A stretch of DNA of 64,000 bases from Planomonospora_B alba (GTDB lineage Bacteria; Actinomycetota; Actinomycetes; Streptosporangiales; Streptosporangiaceae), in assembly GCF_039534085.1 (NCBI RefSeq), contig NZ_BAAAUT010000027.1:37456-101455 (forward strand), read 5' to 3'. Below, piece after piece: positions 49,967-58,718 of this stretch. The notes below the pieces were generated by a model. It saw only the letters and a list, made by a program, of their open reading frames with translations, was not told the origin of the DNA and did not search any database. Each line of letters starts with the position of its first letter. Within the stretch, counting starts at the first letter, position 1. The position numbers and the translations under genes are program-made.

Positions 49967-51708
49967 TCCGGATGCTGCTGCGCGTGCTGGGGGACGACTA
50001 CGCCTGGCCGGTGCGCCGCACCATGACCCTGATGACGGCGGCCGCGGTGGCCGAGGGCCTGTCCTACGCGCTGCTGGTCCCGGTGCTGCGGGCGCTGCTG
50101 GGCGGCGACCCGGCGGGCGCCGGGCCGTGGCTGACCGCGTTCGGAGCCGCGGTCGCGCTCTACGCCGTGCTGCGCTACGCCAGCGATCTGTCCGGTTTCC
50201 GGATCGGGACCACGATGCTGCGCGGCCTGTACCACCGGCTCGGCGAGCACCTGGCCCGGCTGCCCCTCGGTTGGTACGGCGCCGACCGCGTCGGGGAGGT
50301 GTCCGTCCTGGCCGGCCGCGGCCTGCTGTCGGCGATGAGCGTGATCGCGCACCTGCTGGCACCGTTCGTCTCCGCCTGCGTGACCCCCCTGACGATCGTC
50401 GCCGTGATGCTGGCCTTCGACTGGCGGCTGGGGCTGGCCGCGCTGGCCGCCGCCCCGGTCGTGGCGGCGGTCCAGGTCTGGACGGCACGCTCGACGGCCG
50501 CCGTCGACGCCGAACGCCACGAACGCGACCGCCAGGCCGCCGGGAGGGTCGTCGAATACCTCCAGGCCCAGCCGGTGCTGCGCGCCGGCGGCCGGACCGC
50601 CGAGCGCTTCACGCTGCTCGACGACGCGCTGCGGGAACTGCAGCGCACCTCCCGCCGCGGCGTGCTGGCGACGCTGCCCGGCGCGGTGGGCCTGACCCTC
50701 GTGGTGCAGGCGGTCTTCACCGCGGTGCTGGTGCTGGGCGCCCGCCTCGCGCTCGGCGGGAGCATCGGCGCGGCGGAGGTGCTGGCGGTCCTGGTGCTGG
50801 CCGCCCGCTGCGCCGATCCGCTGCTGTCGCTGTCGGACATCGGCGGCGGGCTGCGCGCCGCGCGCTCGGAGCTGGTCAGGCTCGATGCGGTGCTGCGCAC
50901 CGCGCCGCTGCCGGAGCCCCGCCGGCCGCAGCGGCCGGCGGGGTTCGGCCTGGAGTTCGACTCCGTCACCTTCCGGCACGGCGACCGCACGGTGATCGAC
51001 GGCCTGTCGCTGTCCGTGCCGCAGGGGCAGCGCCTGGCCGTCGTCGGGCCGTCGGGTGCGGGCAAGAGCACCCTGCTGCAGCTGCTCGCCCGCTTCCACG
51101 ACGTGGACGCGGGCGCGGTGCGGATCGGGGGCGTGGACGTGCGCGCCATCAGCACCGAGACGCTGATGGCGCAGATCGCCGTCGTCTTCCAGGACGTCTA
51201 CCTCTTCGACGGCACGATCGAGGAGAACGTGCGCCTCGGCCGTCCCGGCGCCGGCGCGGCGGAGGTGCGGGCGGCGGCGGCCGCGGCACGGCTGGACGAG
51301 GTGGTCGAGCGGCTGCCCGGCGGATGGGCGGCGAACGTCGGCGAGGGCGGCGCGCTGCTGTCGGGCGGCGAGCGCCAGCGGGTGGCGATCGCGCGGGCGC
51401 TGCTGAAGGACGCGCCCGTCGTCCTGCTGGACGAGGTGACCTCCGCGCTGGACCCGGTGAACGAGGCGGCCGTCCACGAGGGCATCGAGCGCCTGGTGGC
51501 GGGCCGGACGGTGGTGATGGTGGCGCACCGGATGCGGACCGTCCGGCGCGCCGACCGCGTCGTCTTCCTGGACCGGGGCCGGATCGTGGAGGAGGGCGGC
51601 CACGACGAGCTGCTGCGCCGCGGTGGCCGCTACGCCGCCTTCTGGGACATCTCCACGGCGGTGCGGATGCCGGCGGGCCGCCCGGACGGGCCGGGCGCTG
51701 ACCGGTGA
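49963..51708 (+). CDS. ABC transporter permease/ATPase, subunit 2 (IrtB/YbtQ-like)
   Basis: 581 residues. Six-helix membrane domain (about 15-310), ATPase with Walker A GPSGAGKST (about 362-370), signature LSGGERQRVAIARALL and Walker B VVLLDEVTSALDP. Overlaps subunit 1 by four bases, so equal translation is expected. Both subunits keep the Walker B Glu, so both ATP sites look competent, unlike many asymmetric exporters. Substrate unknown; no siderophore synthesis genes are nearby. Confidence 0.88.
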   Translation: MIRMLLRVLGDDYAWPVRRTMTLMTAAAVAEGLSYALLVPVLRALLGGDPAGAGPWLTAFGAAVALYAVLRYASDLSGFRIGTTMLRGLYHRLGEHLARLPLGWYGADRVGEVSVLAGRGLLSAMSVIAHLLAPFVSACVTPLTIVAVMLAFDWRLGLAALAAAPVVAAVQVWTARSTAAVDAERHERDRQAAGRVVEYLQAQPVLRAGGRTAERFTLLDDALRELQRTSRRGVLATLPGAVGLTLVVQAVFTAVLVLGARLALGGSIGAAEVLAVLVLAARCADPLLSLSDIGGGLRAARSELVRLDAVLRTAPLPEPRRPQRPAGFGLEFDSVTFRHGDRTVIDGLSLSVPQGQRLAVVGPSGAGKSTLLQLLARFHDVDAGAVRIGGVDVRAISTETLMAQIAVVFQDVYLFDGTIEENVRLGRPGAGAAEVRAAAAAARLDEVVERLPGGWAANVGEGGALLSGGERQRVAIARALLKDAPVVLLDEVTSALDPVNEAAVHEGIERLVAGRTVVMVAHRMRTVRRADRVVFLDRGRIVEEGGHDELLRRGGRYAAFWDISTAVRMPAGRPDGPGADR

Positions 51709-51728
51709 TCACGCGCCCCGGTCGTCCC

Positions 51729-51768
51729 GCGCCCGTCCGGGATCCCGTCCGGGATCCCGGACGGGCGC
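51729..51768. terminator. Bidirectional terminator between convergent genes
   Basis: Perfect 17-bp stem GCGCCCGTCCGGGATCC with its exact complement, 6-nt loop, between the ABC operon end (51708) and the thioesterase end (51802). Confidence 0.75.
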
Positions 51769-51801
51769 CGCCGGCGGCCGACCGGTGTTCCCGGCCGCGT
51801 C

Positions 51802-52584
51802 TCACCGCTGGCGGACCAGCAGCGGCTGGCTGACCTCCCCCAGGTAGCCGACGGGATCGCTCAGCGTGGCGTGCGCCAGGCCCAGCCCGTCCGGGGACAG
51901 GCGGGTACGGCAGTCCATGTGCACCCACTCCCCTTCGGGCACGCGCAGCAGGGTCGCGGTCACGGCCGGCGGGATGGACAGCCACTCCCGCATCGGCAGG
52001 GCCGCCGACAGCCCGTTGGCCGAGTCGGCGACGATCAGCGTCCGGGCCAGGCCGGTGAGCCTCTCCCCCGCGATCAGCGGCAGGCGCACCCGCGTCCACA
52101 CCCGCGCCGAGCCGGTGGCGCCGCCACCGCCGGTGAAGCGCCACTCCACGGCCTCGCCGTAGCCCCAGCCGGTCAGGCCGGGGACGTCGAGCCGGTCGGG
52201 CCCGGCCCGGGGCGGCTCCGGCGGCCGGAACGGCTCGCCGCCGGCCGGCGGGGTCGGCCCTGTCGCGATGTGCCAGGCACGGGCGGTCACCGCGGTACGG
52301 TCGCCGGCCACCAGCCGCGCCTCGGAGAGGCTGACCTGGCGGCCCGGCCTGACCGGGGAGACCTCGACGCGCACCGGGCGCCGCGGGATCGGGCCGAGGA
52401 AGTCCACCGAGATCCGGGCCAGGCGCAGGCCCGGGCCGGCCGCGGCGTCGATCGCGTGCGCCAGCAGCGCCGTGGGCGGCCCGCCGTGCTGGGCCGCGGT
52501 GTCCCAGGGGCTCTCCGTCGCGCGGGTCGGCTCGTACACGTCGCCGCCGGCCGGCAGGTAGAAGGCGTCGGTCGCATCACTCAT
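51802..52584 (-). CDS. Acyl-CoA thioesterase-family protein (double hotdog)
   Basis: 260 residues. N-terminal hotdog with YEPTRATESPWDTAAQHGGPPTALLAHAI (the AQHGGPP phrase is the family mark) and LARISVDFLGPIPRRPV; the second hotdog ends LGLAHATLSDPVGYLGEVSQPLLVR. It belongs to the TesB-like 4HBT_3 group of actinobacterial proteins with unknown acyl substrate. Start at ATG 52584 has only a weak ribosome site (GAAGA). It ends against the ABC-transporter operon with a shared terminator. Confidence 0.85.
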   Translation of the reverse strand: MSDATDAFYLPAGGDVYEPTRATESPWDTAAQHGGPPTALLAHAIDAAAGPGLRLARISVDFLGPIPRRPVRVEVSPVRPGRQVSLSEARLVAGDRTAVTARAWHIATGPTPPAGGEPFRPPEPPRAGPDRLDVPGLTGWGYGEAVEWRFTGGGGATGSARVWTRVRLPLIAGERLTGLARTLIVADSANGLSAALPMREWLSIPPAVTATLLRVPEGEWVHMDCRTRLSPDGLGLAHATLSDPVGYLGEVSQPLLVRQR

Positions 52585-52703
52585 GGGACGATCTTCGGGC
52601 AACCGGGGGCCCGCGGGGAGGGCGAGCGCGGACCGGCACCGGGCAGGCGCATACCGTGACATAGATTGCGGTGCAGGGAAACGTGCCTGTCTGGGGGGCG
52701 GAC

Positions 52704-55148
52704 ATGGGGACGGTCGGACGGCTCGGGGACGCCGAGACGCTGCAGGAGATCCTGGAGCGCGCCCGGGACGCGTTCATCTCGCTCGACGCCCGCGGGACGG
52801 TCCGGGCGTGGAACGCCGCAGCCGAGCGGCTGTTCGGCTGGCCCGCCGCCGAGGCCCTCGGCCGCCGGGTGACCGAGCTGCTCGCCCCGCCGCCGCTGCG
52901 CCGCCGCTACGACGAGGGGCTGGTCCACCTGATCCGGCACGGCTCCTCGGTACTGCCCGACCACCGCGTGGAGCTGACCGTCACCGACCGGGACGGCCGG
53001 GAGTTCCCCGTCGAGATGGCCCTGCAGATCGACGACGTGCACGGCGAGCCCGCCGTCCACGCGTTCGTGCACGACATCAGCGACCGGCGGGCGGCCCAGC
53101 GGCAGCTCGAGGAGGAGCGCACGTTCCTGCAGGCGCTGCTCGACAGCCTGCAGGTGGGGGTCATGGCCTGCGACAACGACGGCCGGCTGACGGTGGTCAA
53201 CCGGGCGGCCCGCGAGATCCACCGGCTCCCCGACGGACCCGCGGCGGGCGACGGCCCCTGGCCGCACAGCGACCGCCTGTTCGCCCCCGACGGCCGCACC
53301 CGGCTCCGGCCGGAGCACTCCCCGCTGGCGCGCGCGTTCGCCGGCGAGCACGTCGAGGGCCAGCATCTGGTCATCCGCCCGCCCGGGGCCGCGGCGCGCC
53401 GGTGCGTGGTCAACAGCCGTCCCATCGCCACCGCCGACGGACGCCGGTTGGGCGCGGTCTCGGCCCTGCACGACGTCACCGACCAGCACCGCGCCCAGGT
53501 GCTGCGCGACGCCCAGCACGCGGTGGCCCAGGTGCTGGCCGAGGCGACCTGCAGCGAGCAGGCCTCCGCGGGCGTGCTCACCGCGGTCGTCCGCGCGCTG
53601 GACTGGTCCTACGGGGAGTACTGGCAGATCGGCTCCGAGCAGGGCCTCCTGGCGTGCGTCGGCTCCTGGAGCAGGCCCGGGGTGGCCTTCTCCTGCGACC
53701 CGCAGGAGAAGGCCGGGCCGGGGCAGGGCCTGGCGGGGCTGGTGTGGGAGAGCGGTCAGGTCGCCTGGGTCAGCGACCTGCGGACCGACCCGCGGCCCTT
53801 CACCCGCAGGCAGGAGGCGCTGGAGGCGGGCCTGCGCACGGCCGTCGCCCTGCCGGTCCGCAGCGGCGACCAGGTGCTGGGGGTGCTGATCTTCTGCAGC
53901 GACGCCGTCCAGGAGCCCGACGACGACCTGGCCGCCATGCTCGACGGCGTCTGCGCGCACGTCGGCCGCTACCTCGAACGCCGCCGCGCGGAGGAGCTCA
54001 CCCTGGCCCTGGCCGCCAGCCGCCGCCACTTCGACCAGGTCGTCTCGCAGATCGACGACAACGTGTGGACCATCGAGATCCTCCCGGACCGCCGGACCCG
54101 CTCGGTCTACCAGAGCCAGCGCGCCGCGGGGATCTTCGGCGACCCCGTCCCCGGCGACGCCGACATCTCCGGCCTCATGCTCCGCCACGTCCACCCCGAC
54201 GACCTGGCGGACTACGCCTCCTTCGACGACAGGGTCCGCTCCGGGGAGGCGGCGCAGATCGAGTGCCGCTTCGTCGGCATGGACGGCGTCGTGCGCTGGA
54301 TCTGGATCCGCAGCACGCCGCGCCGCGAGGACGGCCGACTGTTCGCCGACGGCATCTCCACCGACGTGACCGAGCGCCACCGGCTGGCCGAGGAGCACGA
54401 CCGGATGAAGGACGAGCTGGTGGCGCTGGTCAGCCACGAGCTGCGCAACCCCATCGGCGCGATCCGCGGCTACGTCGAGATGCTCGTGGACAGCCCCGGG
54501 CTGACCGACACCCAGCGCATGTTCGCCGGCATCATCGACCGCACCAGCGCCCACCTGCTGCGCCTGGTCGACGACCTGCTGGACCTGGCGCGGCTGGACG
54601 CCGGGCACATCTGCATCGACCCCCGCCCCGTCTCCCTGACCCGCATGGTGCGCCAGGCCGTCGACGACCACCGCGCCGCCGCCGAGGCCAGGCGCCTGAC
54701 CGTCGCCGCCGACCTGGACGTCCAGCTGCCCGTGCACGCCGACCCGGTACGGCTCCGCCAGGTCCTGGACAACCTGCTGTCCAACGCCGTCAAGTACACC
54801 CCCGAGGGCGGCACCGTCACCGTGGCCGTCGGCACCGGCGGCGAGGGCGACGTCCGCGGCGCCGACGGCGGGGGGTGCGCCGGGGGCCGCACCGGGGGCC
54901 GCACCGCCGTCGTGACGGTGGCCGACACCGGCATCGGCATCCCCGCCGAGCAGTACCCGCAGCTGTTCACCCGCTTCTTCCGCGCCTCGACCGCGCAGGA
55001 GGCGGGGATCAAGGGCACCGGGCTGGGCCTGGCCATCACCAGGGCCATCGTGGAGGCGCACGGCGGCACCATCAGCGCAGGCCCCCGCGAGGGCGGCGGC
55101 ACCGTCTTCACCGTGCGCCTGCCCTGCCCAGCGCCCCCGCAGGGCTGA
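52704..55148 (+). CDS. PAS-PAS-GAF-PAS sensor histidine kinase
   Basis: 814 residues from ATG 52704 (G-rich site GGGGGG five bases upstream; GTG 52671 is an upstream alternative only eight bases past a likely -10). PAS1 at about 15-130 (AFISLDARGTVRAWNAAAER), PAS2 at 140-250, GAF at about 280-420 (WQIGSEQGLLACVGSW, TAVALPVRSGDQVLGVLIFC), PAS3/PAC at 445-560, HisKA with H578 (LVSHELRNPIGAI), HATPase (NLLSNAVKYT, DTGIGIP, GTGLGLAI). A Gly-rich insert sits in the ATPase domain near 718-735. No membrane helices and no adjacent response regulator: a cytoplasmic orphan kinase. Confidence 0.9.
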   Translation: MGTVGRLGDAETLQEILERARDAFISLDARGTVRAWNAAAERLFGWPAAEALGRRVTELLAPPPLRRRYDEGLVHLIRHGSSVLPDHRVELTVTDRDGREFPVEMALQIDDVHGEPAVHAFVHDISDRRAAQRQLEEERTFLQALLDSLQVGVMACDNDGRLTVVNRAAREIHRLPDGPAAGDGPWPHSDRLFAPDGRTRLRPEHSPLARAFAGEHVEGQHLVIRPPGAAARRCVVNSRPIATADGRRLGAVSALHDVTDQHRAQVLRDAQHAVAQVLAEATCSEQASAGVLTAVVRALDWSYGEYWQIGSEQGLLACVGSWSRPGVAFSCDPQEKAGPGQGLAGLVWESGQVAWVSDLRTDPRPFTRRQEALEAGLRTAVALPVRSGDQVLGVLIFCSDAVQEPDDDLAAMLDGVCAHVGRYLERRRAEELTLALAASRRHFDQVVSQIDDNVWTIEILPDRRTRSVYQSQRAAGIFGDPVPGDADISGLMLRHVHPDDLADYASFDDRVRSGEAAQIECRFVGMDGVVRWIWIRSTPRREDGRLFADGISTDVTERHRLAEEHDRMKDELVALVSHELRNPIGAIRGYVEMLVDSPGLTDTQRMFAGIIDRTSAHLLRLVDDLLDLARLDAGHICIDPRPVSLTRMVRQAVDDHRAAAEARRLTVAADLDVQLPVHADPVRLRQVLDNLLSNAVKYTPEGGTVTVAVGTGGEGDVRGADGGGCAGGRTGGRTAVVTVADTGIGIPAEQYPQLFTRFFRASTAQEAGIKGTGLGLAITRAIVEAHGGTISAGPREGGGTVFTVRLPCPAPPQG

Positions 55149-55195
55149 CCGCGCCGCCGACCGAACCCCGCAGGAACCGCGCTTCCGCAGGAACC

Positions 55196-55221
55196 GGCCC
55201 CGGCTCCGCGGGACCGGGGCC
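55196..55221 (+). terminator. Terminator after the PAS kinase
   Basis: GGCCCCGG / CCGGGGCC, 8-bp stem with a 10-nt loop, 48 bases after the kinase stop. A short direct repeat (CGCAGGAACCG, twice) precedes it. Confidence 0.5.
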
Positions 55222-55364
55222 CCCGTGTGCCCGGCGCGCCGCCCCCGCCGCATGCGCCCGCGCGGCCGCAGGTCAGGCGCCCCCTGCGGCACCTGTCCGG
55301 GCGGGCCCGCGGCCGTCCGGCGCCTCCGCGCCCGCCGTGTCCGGCGCACCGGTGAGGGGGAAGT

Positions 55365-55390
55365 GGAATAACCACCTCCCCGCGTCCGTT
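55365..55390 (+). promoter_or_regulatory. Sigma-R (SigR/SigH)-type promoter of the small RNA
   Basis: GGAAT (55365-55369), 18-bp spacer, GTT (55388-55390): an exact match to the actinobacterial sigma-R consensus GGAAT-N18/19-GTT for thiol-oxidative stress. Expected start of transcription is about 55396-55400. Confidence 0.6.
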
Positions 55391-55396
55391 AGAGTC

Positions 55397-55557
55397 TTCG
55401 TGCCGATGTGGTTTGTGTCCCCCGGGCCGCAAATTACCGCCTTCACGGAATACCGTTCGGCTGGAGCCGTGTTGTGCCTCTCGCCGAGGAGGCGACCGCC
55501 ACATCGGCGCTAAACGTTCAGCCCCGCGGGTGCCCGGCACCCGCGGGGCTTTCCCTT
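55397..55557 (+). ncRNA. Predicted structured small RNA, or 35-codon mini-gene
   Basis: A transcription unit of about 160 nt between a sigma-R-type promoter and a strong terminator. GCCGATGTGG (55402-55411) pairs perfectly with CCACATCGGC (55499-55508), closing an ~86-nt interior that can form smaller hairpins (for example CCTC-TCGCC-GAGG at 55478-55490). The unit also contains a clean ORF: ATG 55406, stop TAA 55511-55513, 35 codons opening MWFVSPGPQ and ending in an Arg/Pro-rich tail, without a Shine-Dalgarno site. I recognise neither the RNA nor the peptide. Not a 4.5S, tmRNA or 6C RNA by motif. Confidence 0.55.
55520..55557 (+). terminator. Rho-independent terminator of the small RNA
   Basis: AGCCCCGCGGGTGCC and its exact complement form a 15-bp stem around one base, followed by TTTCCCTT. 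One of the strongest terminators in the window. Confidence 0.85.
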
Positions 55558-55750
55558 CCCCGCACTCCCCCGCCGCGCTCCCCGGTCCCTGCGGGGACGA
55601 AGCGCACCCGGCGGGCGACCGCAATGACCCCGCCGGCCCGGCACCGGGGCCCTCCCCGCCCCGCCGGAGGCACGCGGGTTGGCGGTGATCTACAAACACC
55701 AAGACTCCGCTTGTTCGGGTGTCTACACCCTCCGGTCACCGGAGCACCAC

Positions 55751-55761
55751 CTAGGGTGGTG
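55751..55761 (+). promoter_or_regulatory. Promoter element of plsC (CTAGGGTGGTG)
   Basis: TAGGGT is a plausible -10 for the acyltransferase gene. The same 11 bases recur at 56467-56477 ahead of the penicillin-binding protein. Here they also form part of the palindrome CACCACC-TAG-GGTGGTG (55745-55761). Confidence 0.45.
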
Positions 55762-55785
55762 TTCCCGCGTCCGTGAGGAGAGTCC

Positions 55786-56436
55786 GTGCTCTACCGCCTG
55801 GCAAAGATCGTCAGCGCTCCCTTCCTGCACCTGCTCTGGCCGACCAAGGCCACCGGGGTCGAGCACGTCCCCGCCGCGGGACCGGCCATCCTGGCCTCCA
55901 ACCACCTGTCGGTCCTCGACTCGACCTTCCTGCCGCTGGTGGTCCCCCGCCAGGTGCGCTTCGTCGCCAAGCTGGAGTACTTCACCGGCAACCCCGTCAC
56001 CGCCGCGTGGATGCGGGCCACCGGCCAGATCGCCATCGACCGGCAGAGCCCCACCGCCGCGCAGGACATGCTCGACGCCGCGGCCAGGGTCCTCAAGGAC
56101 GGCGGGCTGTTCGGCATCTACCCCGAGGGCACCCGCTCCCCCGACGGCCGCCTGTACCGGGGAAAGATCGGCGTCGCCTGGCTGGCCCTGGCCACCGGGG
56201 CCCCGGTGGTCCCGGTGGCGATGGTCGGCACCGACAGGGTGCTGCCGATCGGCGCCACGGTGCCGCGCCTCGGCCGGATCGAGGTCCGCATCGGCGAGCC
56301 GCTGACGTTCACCGGATCGGAGAGCAGCGCCCGCGACCGCCGCCGGGTGACCGACGAGATCATGATGGCGATCCAGCGCCTGTCCGGGCAGGAGTACGTG
56401 CCCGCCTACGCCCCCCGCCGCACCCCGGAGAACTGA
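55786..56436 (+). CDS. 1-acyl-glycerol-3-phosphate acyltransferase (PlsC family)
   Basis: 216 residues from GTG 55786 (AGGAG five bases upstream). Acyltransferase motif I NHLSVLDSTFLP (N-H-x4-D), motif III IYPEGTRSPDG (EGTRS) and motif IV VVPVAMVGTDRV are present and in order. A hydrophobic N-terminus (ILHLLWP-like) allows membrane association. It makes phosphatidic acid from lysophosphatidic acid. A penicillin-binding protein follows 72 bp downstream with its own promoter-like element, so cell-envelope genes are grouped here. Confidence 0.9.
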   Translation: MLYRLAKIVSAPFLHLLWPTKATGVEHVPAAGPAILASNHLSVLDSTFLPLVVPRQVRFVAKLEYFTGNPVTAAWMRATGQIAIDRQSPTAAQDMLDAAARVLKDGGLFGIYPEGTRSPDGRLYRGKIGVAWLALATGAPVVPVAMVGTDRVLPIGATVPRLGRIEVRIGEPLTFTGSESSARDRRRVTDEIMMAIQRLSGQEYVPAYAPRRTPEN

Positions 56437-56466
56437 TCGTTTTCGCCGTATGCCGGAATGGTCACG

Positions 56467-56477
56467 CTAGGGTGGTG
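56467..56477 (+). promoter_or_regulatory. Promoter element of the penicillin-binding protein gene
   Basis: CTAGGGTGGTG identical to 55751-55761, 32 bases before ATG 56509; TAGGGT is a likely -10. Confidence 0.4.
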
Positions 56478-56508
56478 CCGCTGAGCTTCGGCGAACGGGG
56501 ATGGCCAG

Positions 56509-58152
56509 ATGCCGCGTACCAGGACGATCGTGATCGGAACCGTGGCCGCCGCGCTGGTGGCGGGCGCCGCCGGCGGCGGCGCCTGGTGGTACCTCCACAC
56601 GCGCGGCACCCCGCAGGAGGTCGCGCAGCGCTTCACCCAGGCCTGGCAGCGAGGCGACCTGACCGCGATGCGCGCCGAACTGGGCACCGCCGACCCCGCC
56701 TTCACCCCCACCTACGAGGCGATGCGCAAGGGCTGGGCGGTGGAGAGCACCGCGGTGCGGCTCGACTCGGTGCGCGAGACCGGGGACGGCACCGCGGAGG
56801 CGGCCTACACCGCCACGCTGCGGCTGAAGAACGTCGGCGAGTGGAGCTACTCCGGGACCGTCGACCTGGCGGTCGTCGACCGGCACTGGAAGGTCGACTG
56901 GTCCCCCGAGGCCGTCCACCCCGACCTCACGGCCGGCTCCTCCTTCGCGCTGAAGACCGTCTGGCCGGACCGGGCCGCCATCACCTCGGCCGGCGGCGAG
57001 CGCATCGACGGCGCCGGCGTGGGCGGCTCCGTGCAGCAGCTCACCGGGTTCCTGGACAAGGCCACCGCCGAGGACGTCGACAGGCTCGGCCCCTCCTACC
57101 GGACCGGCCAGGCCATCGGCCGGGGCGGGCTGCAGGAGAGGTTCCAGGAGCGCCTGGCCGGCACCCCCAGCACCGAGATCCGCCTCGTCGCCCCCGGAGG
57201 CAAGAACGCCGAGGACGCCGAAACCGTCGGCACCATCGACGGCAAGCCGGGCGAACCGCTGGAGACCAGCCTGGACCTGCGGGTCCAGGACGCCGCCGCC
57301 GGCGCCGTACGCGACCTGGACAAGACCGCCTCGATGGTGGTGATCAAGCCCTCGACCGGCGAGATCCTCGCCGTCGTCAACAACAAGGGCGGCTTCAACC
57401 GCGCCCTGAGCGGCGCCTACCCGCCCGGCTCCACCTTCAAGGCCGTCACCGCCGTGGGCCTCCTGGCCGACGGGCTGGACCCCGCCGAGCGCGTCACCTG
57501 CCCCAAGGACGTCAACGTCGGCGGGCTGCCCATCCGCAACTCCCACCACGCCGCCTACGGCTCGGTGACCTTCTCCGACTCCTTCGCCTACTCCTGCAAC
57601 ACCACCTTCGCCCCGCTGGCGAAGGAGCGGCTGAGCCCGGAGGAGCTGGTGCGGACCGCCGAGAGCCTCGGCTTCAACAAGAAGCTCGACATCGGGGTCG
57701 CCGAGGCCAGGGGGGGAAGCGTCCCCCGCGCCGAAAGCGACGCCGAGCTGGCCGCCGAGTCCTTCGGGCAGGGGCGCATCACCGCCAGTCCGCTGATGAT
57801 GGCCTCGGTCGCCGCGGCGCTGGCCGACGGCACCTGGCGCCCGCCGACCCTGGTGCCGTCCCTGGAGCAGGAGCACCAGCCGCAGGCCCTGCCGGAGGGC
57901 GTCACCGACCGGATGCACCGGATGATGGCCGCCGTGGTCACCAAGGGCACCGCCAAGGACGCCGGCCTCCCCCCGGGCACCCGGGGCAAGACCGGCACCG
58001 CCGAGTACGGCCCGGCCGGCGACCTGAAGACCCACGCCTGGTTCATCGGATTCCAGGGCGACCTGGCCTTCGCGGTGATCGTCGAGGACGGCGAGGGCGG
58101 CGGCTCGGACGCGGCCCCGGTGGCCGCCGCGTTCCTGCGCGCCCTGCGCTGA
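56509..58152 (+). CDS. Class B penicillin-binding protein (transpeptidase) with NTF2-like domain
   Basis: 547 residues. One N-terminal membrane anchor (IVIGTVAAALVAGAAGGGAWWY), NTF2-like/MecA_N domain (about 36-145), dimerisation region, and transpeptidase 250-540: S308-x-x-K311 in PPGSTFKAV, SCN (362-364) in the S-x-N position and KTGT (494) in RGKTGTAEYG. The active-site serine and all three motifs are present. The SxN motif is SCN where SxN is standard. It cross-links peptidoglycan on the outer face of the membrane; resemblance is to the PbpA/MecA-like class. Confidence 0.9.
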   Translation: MPRTRTIVIGTVAAALVAGAAGGGAWWYLHTRGTPQEVAQRFTQAWQRGDLTAMRAELGTADPAFTPTYEAMRKGWAVESTAVRLDSVRETGDGTAEAAYTATLRLKNVGEWSYSGTVDLAVVDRHWKVDWSPEAVHPDLTAGSSFALKTVWPDRAAITSAGGERIDGAGVGGSVQQLTGFLDKATAEDVDRLGPSYRTGQAIGRGGLQERFQERLAGTPSTEIRLVAPGGKNAEDAETVGTIDGKPGEPLETSLDLRVQDAAAGAVRDLDKTASMVVIKPSTGEILAVVNNKGGFNRALSGAYPPGSTFKAVTAVGLLADGLDPAERVTCPKDVNVGGLPIRNSHHAAYGSVTFSDSFAYSCNTTFAPLAKERLSPEELVRTAESLGFNKKLDIGVAEARGGSVPRAESDAELAAESFGQGRITASPLMMASVAAALADGTWRPPTLVPSLEQEHQPQALPEGVTDRMHRMMAAVVTKGTAKDAGLPPGTRGKTGTAEYGPAGDLKTHAWFIGFQGDLAFAVIVEDGEGGGSDAAPVAAAFLRALR

Positions 58153-58316
58153 GCCCGCGCCCGCACCGGAGTCCCACCGGCCCCGGACCGGAGGCCCCAC
58201 CCGTCCGGCGGCCGCCGGACCTCAGGCGGAGCCGGTCTCCCCACGATCTCCGGGGACCGCACCCGTCCTGCGCCGGGCCGCGGCACGGCGGGCCGGGGCC
58301 CGGGGACGGAACGTGG

Positions 58317-58604
58317 TCAGAGCGGGAGCGCGGCGGCGGCGTCGTGCCGCAGCACCATGACGAGCAGCATCGCGATCAGGGTCGCGATCAGCATCCAGCT
58401 GATCATGATGATGACCGTCGACCGGCGAGGGCGTCTGCGCGATCGGGCCGGCGCCGCGTCGGTCTCCCGCCGGCGGCGGTCGTTCTCCCGGCGCTGGACG
58501 CGCTCGTTGAACGACTCCAACCGCGCGGCGAGTCGCGGGTCCTCGTCGATGAGGTGACGCTCGATCTGCAGCAGCATTCGCTCCTCGTCTTGCGACCAGG
58601 CCAT
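58317..58604 (-). CDS. DUF3040 small membrane protein
   Basis: 95 residues from ATG 58604 (GGGGAGG seven bases upstream). The N-terminus MAWSQDEERMLLQIERHLIDEDPRLAARL-type helix (E-x-x-x-L-x-x-I-E) is typical of DUF3040; an Arg-rich linker leads to one or two membrane helices (VIIMISWMLIATLIAMLLVM). Function unknown; common in actinobacteria. The 164 bp to the PBP end contain no gene. Confidence 0.85.
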   Translation of the reverse strand: MAWSQDEERMLLQIERHLIDEDPRLAARLESFNERVQRRENDRRRRETDAAPARSRRRPRRSTVIIMISWMLIATLIAMLLVMVLRHDAAAALPL

Positions 58605-58718
58605 GCCGCACCTCCCCGGAAGCAAGGCGTGTGCCGACGTTCTGCCCAATCATGAAGATCATTAGCCGTTCCGAGGGCTGCGATTTACCTGTTCTTTGCC
58701 GGGCGTCGCACGCCGCGG

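Noticed and set aside
47174..51708. Siderophore biosynthetic cluster
   Set aside because: No NRPS, NIS synthetase or siderophore-binding lipoprotein is present; only the transporter type suggests iron.
55397..55557. Known housekeeping RNA (4.5S SRP, tmRNA, 6C, RNase P)
   Set aside because: Missing the GGAAGG/GCAG SRP loop, tRNA-like ends, C-rich double hairpins, and the right length for RNase P.
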